Source of the DNA: Fragilaria crotonensis
Taxonomy: Eukaryota > Bacillariophyta > Fragilariophyceae > Fragilariales > Fragilariaceae
Assembly (NCBI GenBank): GCA_022925895.1
Contig: JAKSYS010000113.1
Span: 1 to 64,000, forward strand
Direction: 5' to 3'
DNA length: 64,000 nucleotides
A program made the position numbers and the translations under genes. Below the pieces are notes generated by a model that did not search any database, was not told the DNA's origin, and was given only the letters and a program-made list of their open reading frames with translations. Below, in pieces: positions 9,832 to 19,466 of this stretch (positions are counted from its first letter, which is position 1; each line of letters opens with the position of its first letter).

Positions 9832-10758
9832 TCATGCACGAGTTGAATCCGAAGGTGACATCTCTTCAGGTCCGTCATGGCTGTTGTGAACAACCTGCAA
9901 TACCGACTCTTGAATCTGAATATATAATTCTTGCCAATCCGATTTATCTTTAGGAGGACGTCTCATGACGTGTCCTCGTTCTTCCATCACCTTGATCAGA
10001 AATTTCCTCGCCATTTCCTTTCGATTCCGTCTCATTTCCATCCGTGCCCTTAATCTGTTGTCCTTGGTATCATGAATCCCTTGGTGTCGTACATATTGTT
10101 CAACTTCTTTCGGTGTCGGAGCTGGTCGTTTCGTAATGATGGAAAAGTTTTGATCTGTATCAAGACAATGAATCATGACAGCAATCCTCCAAGGAGATAT
10201 CCAGTTTTGTTTCTTCTCGTCAATGGTGATCCCGTGCTTGTCCTCCAGCATTTGTTTCAATGAATCATGGTAACGTTCCTGCAAGACACTCATTTCCAAT
10301 TCGGTTAGTCCAGATTGTATTTCTTTGTCGTAGTTGTCATCATCGTAGTAATCAGCATCATGATCATTGTCGGATTCCTCATCCTTGCCAACAACCTTTG
10401 CCTCCTTGAATTGATTCGGCACCGTCCCGTGGCTCTCGGATTCAGAATACAACGGTTTCGATAACTTCGAACGGGGCAGTTGCACCATACGCAAACGTCG
10501 CGAAAAGTCTTGTCTGTTGATATTGCTGTAGCAGTGAAATGATTGACTGTACGGTTGTTGTGGATCCTGTTGACGCTCCATGGGGAACATTCTTCCAGTG
10601 GCAGTGGCAGCAGATGTGAAACGCAAGTGATGTGACCATGGCAGTCGTTTCGCAAAATTTCTTGTTCTTGTTACTTGCAGCACTACGGAGCCAGTCTTGC
10701 TACCAACCGATTGCATCATCATTGTTGTGTGTTGATGTTGTTGTGCGTCAATCGTCAA
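9832..10758 (-). CDS. Basic protein with putative organelle presequence, function unknown
   Basis: A 308-residue ORF. The N-terminus is Gln/His/Met-rich and then Arg/Ser-rich with few acidic residues, compatible with a mitochondrial presequence. An Asp/Tyr-rich acidic block follows at about 130-148 (DNDHDADYYDDD). The C-terminal half is helical and charged, with the likely conserved piece NWISPWRIAVMIHCLDTDQN and an Arg/Met-rich helix (RARMEMRRNRKEMARKF). I do not recognise a family. The second half reads like a globular domain rather than low complexity, so a real gene is likely. An organellar ribosome or assembly factor is possible but unproven. Confidence 0.65.
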   Translation of the reverse strand: MTIDAQQHQHTTMMMQSVGSKTGSVVLQVTRTRNFAKRLPWSHHLRFTSAATATGRMFPMERQQDPQQPYSQSFHCYSNINRQDFSRRLRMVQLPRSKLSKPLYSESESHGTVPNQFKEAKVVGKDEESDNDHDADYYDDDNYDKEIQSGLTELEMSVLQERYHDSLKQMLEDKHGITIDEKKQNWISPWRIAVMIHCLDTDQNFSIITKRPAPTPKEVEQYVRHQGIHDTKDNRLRARMEMRRNRKEMARKFLIKVMEERGHVMRRPPKDKSDWQELYIQIQESVLQVVHNSHDGPEEMSPSDSTRA

Positions 10759-11200
10759 TGCGTCAAGATGCCGTTCTATGGAGTTGTGTGTGCGTTGATG
10801 GGTATGGTTGTCAACATCTGAACTCTGAACTATGAAACTATATGAACGATAGATGCTCTACTGGAGTACGAGAACTGTATCATATGGACACGCAAGGATT
10901 TAGGTGTGAGATGGCACGCCTGCTATTCATACTACGAGATGGTTGGTGTTGGACGTTTACTGTTGTACTGTACATGGACTGCAAGTATAACTGCTGGCAC
11001 GCTAGCACTTTACTGGAGTACACTTCAAGTTCTTGTCAGTATAACAGTACCGGTGTTCCAGTGCTGCAGTACATCGACAAATGCGGCCAAGCCTCAGCCC
11101 GCGCGCACATCCTCACGAAACAACAACTTGTTGTCATTGCTTCCCCCAAATCAAGGAGATGATCCCTTAGCCATGAAATCATGATCACTAACGATTAACA
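10759..11200. other. Divergent promoter region with TACTGGAGTA motifs
   Basis: About 440 bases between divergently transcribed genes. Two copies of TACTGGAGTAC occur (near 10858 and 11011), plus a CCAGTGCTGCAGTAC variant near 11058. No core promoter element was identified with confidence. Confidence 0.4.
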
Positions 11201-13519
11201 ATGAAACAATCTAAATTACAACCGAGCGAAACAGAACGAGAACGACTCTTGCTTCGCGAATGTCTATACGCGCTCCAGGGGATGAACGGGGAGAATCTCC
11301 ATTTTGATTCCGTGGTCGAGCCTACTCATACTGGGACTACCGGTACTGTTGTATTCAAGTGCGATTTTCGAAATGATGTCTGTCACGATCCAGCCTTGGT
11401 TGCCTCCTCCAAACTTGGTCATGGCGCGCATGACGCGATGCAACAGTTGTGCGGAGAAGTGGGTTGGTATTACCGTCGAATACAGACCTACATGGATTCG
11501 TCTCATTCCCATGATGCCATTGCTCGCGCATGGGCCGAGGCATTGGCACTGCAACTCAACCAATCGTATCATACCTTGTTGGCTGATCTTGATTATCAAC
11601 TTCAACAAGAAGGTAGTGGACATGACGCTGTGCCAGATCTGACACTCCGACGTCTCATGATTCGACTCGTGGAACCTGCTGGCCAACTTAGAACCTTGGC
11701 CATTCTTGTCGATGGCATGGCAAATCTTTCTGGAGGTCCACTCTTGACAGCGTTACATCGACATTCAATTCATGGAGATACACGACACTCGACGTTGACA
11801 CAGAACATGTTGCGAGCCGCCTCCCAACCGTGGTTTCGTGCACTTTACTTGTGGACGATTCAAGGCGAATTGGTGCCGACCGATTTCTTTGTCCAGCTAA
11901 CCACTGCCGAGCGTTCCAACCATGCCAACAATATTGGTGCCACGACTGCTTCTACCACTGGCGATGTATGGCACTCGTCCTTCAAACTCGTACAAGAACA
12001 GGTGCCAGAAATTCTTCCGCCGAGTTTGGTTCAACCATCATTCAATGTTGGCAAAGGAATCAATTTTATACGGCACTGTCTACTAGAACATGGATGGAAA
12101 ATGGATTTAAACGACGATTCTAATGCCGAAGCGTGTGACGATGATCCAGAACGCTTGGGCTACCAATATGCAGATGACAACAAATTGATACAAACGATGA
12201 AGCGGGCCGAACAACAAGTCAATCAACACATTGTCATGTCACTCAAGGAGAAACATCATCTGGTGCAACATTTACGTGGTTTAAAGCAGTTCTTGCTGTT
12301 GGGCCAGGGAGACTTTTTCTCGGTCCTAATGGATGGGCTCCATTCCGAGTTTGATGGAAAGGGCATTGCTGGAATATATGACTATTCCTTGATGAGTGTC
12401 GTTGATGCTGCTCTCAAGAGCACAAACGCTATCGACTTGCCTCCATATGTTTTGGGACGTCTTGGTGTCAAACTGAAGTTAGAGGAGAACGAAGATGCTC
12501 GCTATCAGTTTGGACCTCCAAAGGGCACAGAACGCTCAGAGACTCGGACAGGTTGGGACATTTTCGCACTCGAGTATCGAATTCCAGAACCACTTGCCGC
12601 GATTGTTCATACGCGGGCGATGCACCAGTATCACCGTCTTTTTACCCTTTTGTTTGGTCTCAAACGTGTCGAATACATGCTCAATCACACATGGCGACAA
12701 AGTACGGCACTGCACCATGCCATTCAAATTTATGCCCAACACAACGCCATTCAAGCGGCCACCAATGCAGAATACGCCCAAACCACGGCGCTTCTTCGTC
12801 ACATATCCATGGTGCGCCAATCCATGATGCATTTCGTCGTCAATTTAAAGAGTTATCTCTTCTTTGAAGTCCTTGAAGGTGCATGGAACACACTAGTGAC
12901 ACAACTTGAGAATGGTGCGTCATCACTTGACGACATTATTCAAGCACACGATGCATACCTGGCGGACATTGTGCAAAAGAGTTTATTGGGAGATGACGAT
13001 GATCATGATGGTACATCCACTGCTAATAACAATGAGGACGAGGAGGATGTCGTGGCGGAAGCATTGGGGATTCAATTGCAAACCTTGCTCACGCTGGCGC
13101 TCGAGTTTTGTACCTATCAAAAACAGCTCTTCCACGATGCAATCCAACAAGCTGAACGGGCCACCGAAAAGCTCAAGGAAGCCGACCGACGTCTCAAAGA
13201 AGGGCATTGGGGTTTTGGTTCCGAGAGGGATGTCAAGGAAGCCAAGACATTCTTTGGGTTGACGGACGAGGGGAAATTAAGGAGTGTGATTACCATGGAG
13301 AAGGACTTTCATCGAAGCACGGGACAGTTCTTGACGTACATCCATCAGATTTCTCACGGTACAACAGCATCAGCATTTGGGGACACAATAACGAGATCGC
13401 CGTCAACAAATGACAGCGTTTCGACTTTTGTAAGGCGTGATCAATTCAGTCATGACGCATTGAATTCATTGACGTTCCAATTGGACTACAGTAGTTTTTA
13501 CAATGTTGGTCGACAGTAA
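11201..13519 (+). CDS. Gamma-tubulin complex component 3-like protein (Spc98/GCP3)
   Basis: An intronless 772-residue ORF. The GCP N-terminal signature is clear at about 150-245: RLMIRLVEPAGQLRTLAILV, then a Gly-Gly followed by LLTALHRHSIHGD, then PWFRALYLWTIQGEL. The gamma-tubulin-binding half has HQYHRLFTLLFGLKRVEYML, the most conserved GCP motif, and the protein ends in RLDY-like sequence (FQLDYSSFYNVGRQ). The HGD and GGPLL pattern fits GCP3 better than GCP2. In other eukaryotes GCP3 pairs with GCP2 to form the gamma-tubulin small complex that nucleates microtubules. The length is a little below the usual GCP3 length. Confidence 0.88.
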   Translation: MKQSKLQPSETERERLLLRECLYALQGMNGENLHFDSVVEPTHTGTTGTVVFKCDFRNDVCHDPALVASSKLGHGAHDAMQQLCGEVGWYYRRIQTYMDSSHSHDAIARAWAEALALQLNQSYHTLLADLDYQLQQEGSGHDAVPDLTLRRLMIRLVEPAGQLRTLAILVDGMANLSGGPLLTALHRHSIHGDTRHSTLTQNMLRAASQPWFRALYLWTIQGELVPTDFFVQLTTAERSNHANNIGATTASTTGDVWHSSFKLVQEQVPEILPPSLVQPSFNVGKGINFIRHCLLEHGWKMDLNDDSNAEACDDDPERLGYQYADDNKLIQTMKRAEQQVNQHIVMSLKEKHHLVQHLRGLKQFLLLGQGDFFSVLMDGLHSEFDGKGIAGIYDYSLMSVVDAALKSTNAIDLPPYVLGRLGVKLKLEENEDARYQFGPPKGTERSETRTGWDIFALEYRIPEPLAAIVHTRAMHQYHRLFTLLFGLKRVEYMLNHTWRQSTALHHAIQIYAQHNAIQAATNAEYAQTTALLRHISMVRQSMMHFVVNLKSYLFFEVLEGAWNTLVTQLENGASSLDDIIQAHDAYLADIVQKSLLGDDDDHDGTSTANNNEDEEDVVAEALGIQLQTLLTLALEFCTYQKQLFHDAIQQAERATEKLKEADRRLKEGHWGFGSERDVKEAKTFFGLTDEGKLRSVITMEKDFHRSTGQFLTYIHQISHGTTASAFGDTITRSPSTNDSVSTFVRRDQFSHDALNSLTFQLDYSSFYNVGRQ

Positions 13520-13608
13520 TGTTCGATTTTGCAACACGATGGTGTAAAAATAACTAATCAGCTCATGGCGCAGAACACTCATTATCTAGACAAACGATGC
13601 GATACCAC

Positions 13609-14933
13609 TCATTGACTAGGTCGTGTACGTTTGGCACTCGGCCTCGTATCATCCACGTCGTCATCGGTCAACGTTCCATCCAAACGACGACGTGACGGCG
13701 TACTTGGCAATTGCCTATCCAACTCGCGCCGTTTCCGCTGATGCGGCGGACTGTTGTCCATCTCAGCACAGCTGCTGTCGAAGTCAGACTTACAGTCTGC
13801 ATCGTTGTAGTGGGCTGAGAGCAAGCTCCCGGCTTGTTCCCCATCGATCCCTTTCAAAAACATGTTAGTCATCAGGATAGGGTCAAACGCGTCAATGGAG
13901 GGAAATGAGACTCACCCAATTCTATCAGCTCATAATCAAGCCTGTCTTTCAGACTCTTCAAATCAGCTCTCATCTCAGCGACAAGGTTCTCCACACGCGA
14001 TGCCTTGTCGGTGGTAGTTGCAAGAGCTCTCTCGTTCATGACACGCAATCTTCGCTGACGTGCCAGCTCGTTGCGACGTTGTAGCACCTGTGCTCGGAGC
14101 AGCGAGAGCTCGTCCCGAATGTCCTCCCATTCTCTAAACTTGGCTGGGACCCCCTTGTTTTCGATTTTGCCCAAGATGGCACCATTGTCATAAAGGCTAG
14201 AATTCAGTCCGAGCTCCAACGAAACGATGGGTATGTCTGCCATTCGCACAGCGCGACCAGCTGATGTCGGCAACATATTAGAACCAAAGGCAGGAACGCT
14301 GACACAGTTTCCTTGACTCTGGTGGGGCCCTTCTCTAACATCCTTGGTCGATTCATTGGAACCTGCGTCGTCGGCATTATCCGCTTTCGACTCCTTACTG
14401 GGAATAGCACTGATGGCTCCAACACCAAAATTTGCCATTGCGGCAAGATCAATACATCCAGCTACGGAAAGGGCTGTGTCAACCATGCCTTTCCATCGCG
14501 ATACCAGCATGGCATCTGAGAAGGACGAGACATCGTCTTCACAAGACAAGGATCCCAGAGAAAAAAAACCAACCCCGTACGGAAGTTTAACGCACGCCCG
14601 AGGACCTAAAAGACCGTCAACCTTTCCTGGCAGAGCTTGCGCCTTTTCGCTCGCTCTCTTTTTGTCAATGGGGTGGATCTTTTTGTGGTTCTTCTTATCC
14701 ATCCCTTTGCCTCCCACACCACCAACCTTTGAGTCACCATTTACCGAGCCACTCACATCGGAAGGACCAAACCCGTGATGGGCTGTTCTAAGAGGCGCGG
14801 TCGTCATAACAGAGCCGGCCACCGGCGCTTCAGTAGCGTCAAGCTCGCAGGGTGCAAAGACATGAAGCACTTGCCCGCTGCCGTATGGTGATTGCACTGT
14901 CTGTCCAGGATCCAAGCACTTGCTGGTTTTCAT
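13609..14933 (-). CDS. Coiled-coil protein, two exons, function unknown
   Basis: Exon 1 is 14933-13916 and exon 2 is 13850-13609, with a 65-nt GTGAGT...AG intron (13915-13851) holding a CTGATGACTAAC branch-like string. The product is about 419 residues. The start reads MKTSKCLDPGQTVQSPYGSG, a small Gly-rich motif that recurs near residue 113 (KLPYGVGFFSLG). A coiled coil lies at about 275-345 (DELSLLRAQVLQRRNELARQ), and the tail is basic with an RKRR patch, possibly a nuclear signal. Family not recognised. Its ATG overlaps the stop of the next upstream gene as ATGA, so the two may be one gene with an unrecognised junction. Confidence 0.6.
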
Positions 14934-16411
14934 GTTCGATCTTCAGACCCTTTCCCAATCCATAAACGACTTGGCAGGAACGCCGCCAATGCCCGCCGCA
15001 GGTTGTTCCTCAGGTAACGGATCGTCCTTGACAGGAAGATTGGCAATCTCGGCCCCCTTTGCTTCAAGACATGCAAGACATCCCGCATGACGTAGCTTCC
15101 TTCCCCGACCCGGCTTCGAGTCCTGGACTGAAGCAAATCCGCTGCCTTGACACATTCGAGCTGGATAGCATTAAACTCAGTGTTCAACAATGCGCCTTCT
15201 TGTTCAAGTCCCTTGACTTGAGCAAGAAAGTGAGCCCGCAAATGTGCCGAAACCGATTCCATTCGCTCTCGTTCCGCCTGGGCATCAATAAGTTCCTGTC
15301 GTGTCCTAGTGACCGTTTTGCGATACGAATTCAAGTCCGTTTCGACATCGGCAGGTTGGCGCTCCCATCGCATCATGCGGTGCTTCTTTTTCGGTCCAGC
15401 GGACTCCGGTGGTAGCGGCGGGTTGAATGCCGTCACTGTTTCTACAATGTGCGGTGAAATTTCCGCATCTTCATCCGGTGGCAAAACAAAGACTCTCGAC
15501 GGGATTAAACCTGTCTGATCCAGCGCTGTAGGCAAGGCACTTCCAGCAGGGTCTGGCACCGTTCTCTCATCTTCGGACGGTCCGAATAAGTCCTCCTCCT
15601 CCTCGATCGCTTCAACATCATCCTCGTCTCGACGATTCCTGTTCTGCGATTTCGCATTCAACTTACTTGCAATGCCGGTCGGCGACATGTGCGTCCTTGC
15701 AAGAAGCAAGTCATGCTTGACTTCCGCCTTGAATAAAGCGTGAAAGCCATCGACATCAGGAAGGAATCGCGTTCTTGTTCGTCGCTCCTCTTCGCCAAGA
15801 GAATCGAGGAAGGAAGCGCCAACTGGACGTGGTTCGACCTCTGCTTCTTCTGGCATTTTGTCACGAAGTACGTCGGCATCAGTTTCACGTGAATGGTGAC
15901 GACCCCGAGTCGAGTACTGTGGCGCTGTGTCAGCACCGGAAGCCGGAGCCGAAACGGCAGATGGAGTATCAGCGGGTGGCTCTTCTTCCATAACTTCATC
16001 ATCTTGCGATGTCCCCTCCTCGTCTCCTTCCTTCTCATCTGAATCCTCCTCTTGTTTGATAGCACTAGTAGCACCTCCATTCTCCGGATCATCCGTAGCG
16101 TCATACATGCCATCTTCTGCATCGTCACCATCGGCTGTTCCTGCAGCGTCCGTGGTATCAACGTTGGTATCGGATTCCTCGTCATCTGGTTCGGTGCGAA
16201 CTTCATCGTCGTAAAGGTCTTCATCATAGTGGTCGCCGTTGTGGCGGTTGCGACCTAGATTGCCGTTGGTCTCCATTGCTTGCGTGACGGTTCTGCCGTT
16301 TTCGATTTCGTTGTTGTGGTTGTTGTTGGTGCTGAAGTAAGGGATGTTGCGGAGGCGTCCTTCCGAAATGAATTTATTGTTCTTATGAGTGTCGTCGTCA
16401 GGGCTGGCCAT
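14930..16411 (-). CDS. Acidic protein with C-terminal coiled coil, function unknown
   Basis: A 493-residue ORF starting at 16411. The first third is Asn- and Asp/Glu-rich. The middle holds an ordered stretch (RFLPDVDGFHALFKAEVKHD). A helical, coiled-coil-like region lies at about 355-430 (QELIDAQAERERMESVSAHL). After the G5 run near 15050 the current frame turns Arg/Leu-rich, whereas the neighbouring frame gives a more natural acidic end (PVKDDPLPEEQPAAGIGGVP) stopping at 14941; a one-base change in that run may have altered the C-terminus. Family not recognised. Confidence 0.6.
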   Translation of the reverse strand: MASPDDDTHKNNKFISEGRLRNIPYFSTNNNHNNEIENGRTVTQAMETNGNLGRNRHNGDHYDEDLYDDEVRTEPDDEESDTNVDTTDAAGTADGDDAEDGMYDATDDPENGGATSAIKQEEDSDEKEGDEEGTSQDDEVMEEEPPADTPSAVSAPASGADTAPQYSTRGRHHSRETDADVLRDKMPEEAEVEPRPVGASFLDSLGEEERRTRTRFLPDVDGFHALFKAEVKHDLLLARTHMSPTGIASKLNAKSQNRNRRDEDDVEAIEEEEDLFGPSEDERTVPDPAGSALPTALDQTGLIPSRVFVLPPDEDAEISPHIVETVTAFNPPLPPESAGPKKKHRMMRWERQPADVETDLNSYRKTVTRTRQELIDAQAERERMESVSAHLRAHFLAQVKGLEQEGALLNTEFNAIQLECVKAADLLQSRTRSRVGEGSYVMRDVLHVLKQRGPRLPIFLSRTIRYLRNNLRRALAAFLPSRLWIGKGSEDRT

Positions 16412-17767
16412 GTGAAACGTCAGCGAGACTACAAACCAGGTACCTAGTCACCTACCAGTACTCTTGAGAGTATTTGTCGCAACAAGCAAGTAGTGTGAGT
16501 TAGGCTTCTCAACGAGGATGAGATTGAGGAGTTTTTCAAGTGATGTCATACGCATTACGCATTGCATGGTGTTGAATGAGGGAGGTCGAGCCACAGGAGA
16601 AATCAGACATTCAGCGACGTGAGGAGTCTGGTTGAAGTACGGCATGGAACGAACAGTGTTCCGTCCGCTCTACCAGTTCGGTACTCCAGTCCTACCGTAC
16701 TGTACTCGTGATACAGTACGCAGTACGCCAACTGTGTCCGACGAAAACACTGGCACTGGTTGTACGTGGATGATGTACTAATTCCTCTGTAGCGTTGAGC
16801 TCGAAGGAAAACAAGAATTGCAATGCAAAGCCAACGCGCAATGGAAGGTATCAAAATTGAGAATCAAGGCCGTCTCCGACGCCAAGAATTCTTGAAGGAG
16901 CCTTGGCTACACTCTGGAGGTGATTTGGAGGAAGGCTGCAAAGGAAGGAAGCCGGATATCCCTCTTCGATGTTTGGTACAACAACGACATGCACATGGGG
17001 ACTTACAGTGGTTTTTGTTTTGAAGTGTATGTGGAGAATTGTGTCATCCTTTCATCATCCTCTAATCATTTTACTGGGTTATGGCGTACCGGTACTGTTC
17101 TCTACTGTCCTTCCTCGGCCCGTCCATGATGTCACACATCCGACACCGCGCGTATGAAATACTGTCGTACTGTATACTGGAATACAATTACAATGATGTC
17201 AAGCTGCGAAGCCGCCAAAATATAGTATCTTGTGCAGGGTCATATGTATTCATACTTCGAATGGTATCTTGAGCGGCCCTGCTCGATATTCCTATTTATT
17301 TCGTGTTTGATTGGGAGGAGTGGCTGCAGGCACATGTCCGGTATCCGATTGAAAATTACCAATGCTGTATATCTGTATGAAAATTCGCACCCTCGCTGTT
17401 CAGGGAATTTACGTGATACATCTGCGTTATACACTTGTATATACATGTAGTACCAATACTCCACTATTGCTACATACTTATGCAGCTGAAAAGGTTTGCT
17501 GTATCCATACTTTCTCTGTTCTCTCTTGGTGTCACGTTGGTCGTTTCTGCAATCTTCAAACATCTTCATTGGTCGGATATAGTGCTAACGTGACTTGAGA
17601 GTTGTTAGCTTGAAGGCGTATTGGATGGTTTGATTGAATTTTGTGGGCTTTTGGTTGTCACCATTATTGCATTCTGAAGTATCGGAGTATCGGTGATTGG
17701 AGTACCCCACTTGCCAACTGCCATCATCTATCCTTGCAACGATCAAAACAAAACAAAGTTATACTCA
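16412..17767. other. Intergenic region with a weak small ORF
   Basis: About 1.36 kb between divergent genes. Partial GTACTCCAGT and TTGGAGTAC motifs lie near 16680 and 17698. A possible short coding piece lies at 16823-17040: MQSQRAMEGIKIENQGRL in one frame, continuing after a one-base shift as LGYTLEVIWRKAAKEGSR. It is too short and broken to call a gene. Nothing else was recognised. Confidence 0.4.
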
Positions 17768-19213
17768 ATGGCACCCTCGAACCCTTCCGTGCTCTCACCA
17801 TCACCATCACCGGCAGGGACGATTGTGTCTCCGTTGACAAGTATGTCTACGTCTACAAGTACGACGACAAACGCATCGGCTCAGGGGGAATCCAGTGCTG
17901 GCGATTACACCAAGATCACATCACAATCAAACAACAGTGGTCCTGGTCGGTCGGGACGATGGACACCCGATGAAAAACTGTTATTTCTTCATGGGTTGAA
18001 ACTTCATGGGAGAGGACGATGGAAAAAGATTAGATATTACCTTCCAACCAGGTACGTTGCAATGTTTGTGTGATGGTCACTTGCATTCCAAACTCCACGT
18101 CTGGACGTACAAGATGCCAATGATGGTTGGATATATATTTGAATGTCTGCCTCACCATTGCATTGCAACTCACATTTGTGTGCCACCAACCACTTACTTT
18201 TTTTCCTTCAGAACGTTAATTCAGATCAAATCACATGCCCAAAAGGTTCTTAAACGAGAAGAACTGGGTGATAATGTGTTTTTGCCATTAAAGGCAAATA
18301 AGGATAAGGTCGATGCCTTACTCCAAGACAAGTCGAAATTGTACACCCAACGGATGAACGATCCAGTCACAACTCTCATGTCATCCGATGGTCGATATCA
18401 TACAATATCCATGCAGCAGCAGCAGGAAGAGACTGGATCCAACCATACGGAGCAGCAGCAACCACAACAGGGTCTACCGGTAGTGCAGACGCCATTGCCT
18501 CCTGGATGTACGTAATTGTCATTCGGTGCCATGTTTGTTGCCGATATGTCATTGGAATAAAATTTCATTGTGTAGTTTTTCTCACCAAACCTACTCGCAT
18601 TACCACAGACCCCAGTCCTTACTACAAGACAACAGTTGGAAATCCAAGCCATCCCATGCCTCCTTATGTGTTCCAGACACCAGGAACAAACCATCCTCCA
18701 GATCCGATGCAACAACAGCAACAACAACAACCACCATCTTCGGCAGGACCACCGTACAATACTAATCATCATCACCACAATCAACACCATTCGCCAATGA
18801 TGCACCATCATCATCATCCACAACAATCACAGCAGCAACAACACCACTACTACAATCATTCCCATCAACAACATCATCATCCACCACAACATGGCATTGT
18901 CCATCACATATCACCACCCCATCCATCGCCACACCAACAACCACAACACTTGCCATTACATGTAACAACGACGACGCCACCGCCATTCAAGGTGGGTGTC
19001 CAAGATGGCGCCAGGATGGTACCTGATGCCGGAACGGCTACAGCACCCACAAACCGCCCTACTGAGCAGCAGCAGCAACAACAACTGTTCCCCCGAGTCT
19101 TACATCCACAAACACCGCAATCACGCAAGGCTACGACAGATGCATTGGCGGCGGCTGCTCTGTGTGAATTGTTTCGTGGTGAAGGCAAGGATCTTGAACA
19201 AGTGAGTGTATAA
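17768..19213 (+). CDS. SHAQKYF-class single-repeat MYB transcription factor
   Basis: Three exons: 17768-18051, 18212-18507 and 18609-19213, with GTACGT...CAG and GTACGT...ACAG introns that keep frame; about 394 residues. The start is the first true ATG in frame. A single MYB repeat spans about residues 58-115: RWTPDEKLLFLHGLKLHGRG, then the exon junction, then TLIQIKSHAQKVLKR. The SHAQK(V/Y) signature marks the one-repeat MYB family that binds DNA. The C-terminal half is His-, Gln- and Pro-rich low complexity, typical of an activation region. A GTGAGT at 19202 could be another donor, so a further 3' exon is possible. Confidence 0.85.
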
Positions 19214-19466
19214 GTGACAAAAAGTGACGCACACTTGCTTTCACGCGCACGCAGATCCCCTATTCACGTGTTCTTCACGACATTTTGCCACACATGACAT
19301 TCAGTCGTCACCCATCACGAATGCTATTTTGTTTCTTGCCTGGTTAACAAGGGGCAGGGGTACTAGCAGATAAAATGCAGCTAACCTAGAGAATTAATTA
19401 TGGCAACACAAAAACTGCTGGCCGTAGTTACCAGCTCTCCACGGGTTTGAAAGTAGGAAAAAACCC

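Noticed and set aside
15658-16227. Met/Arg-rich 189-residue minus-strand ORF
   Set aside because: Shadow frame of the acidic 493-residue protein; Asp/Glu codons read in another frame give Met/Arg.
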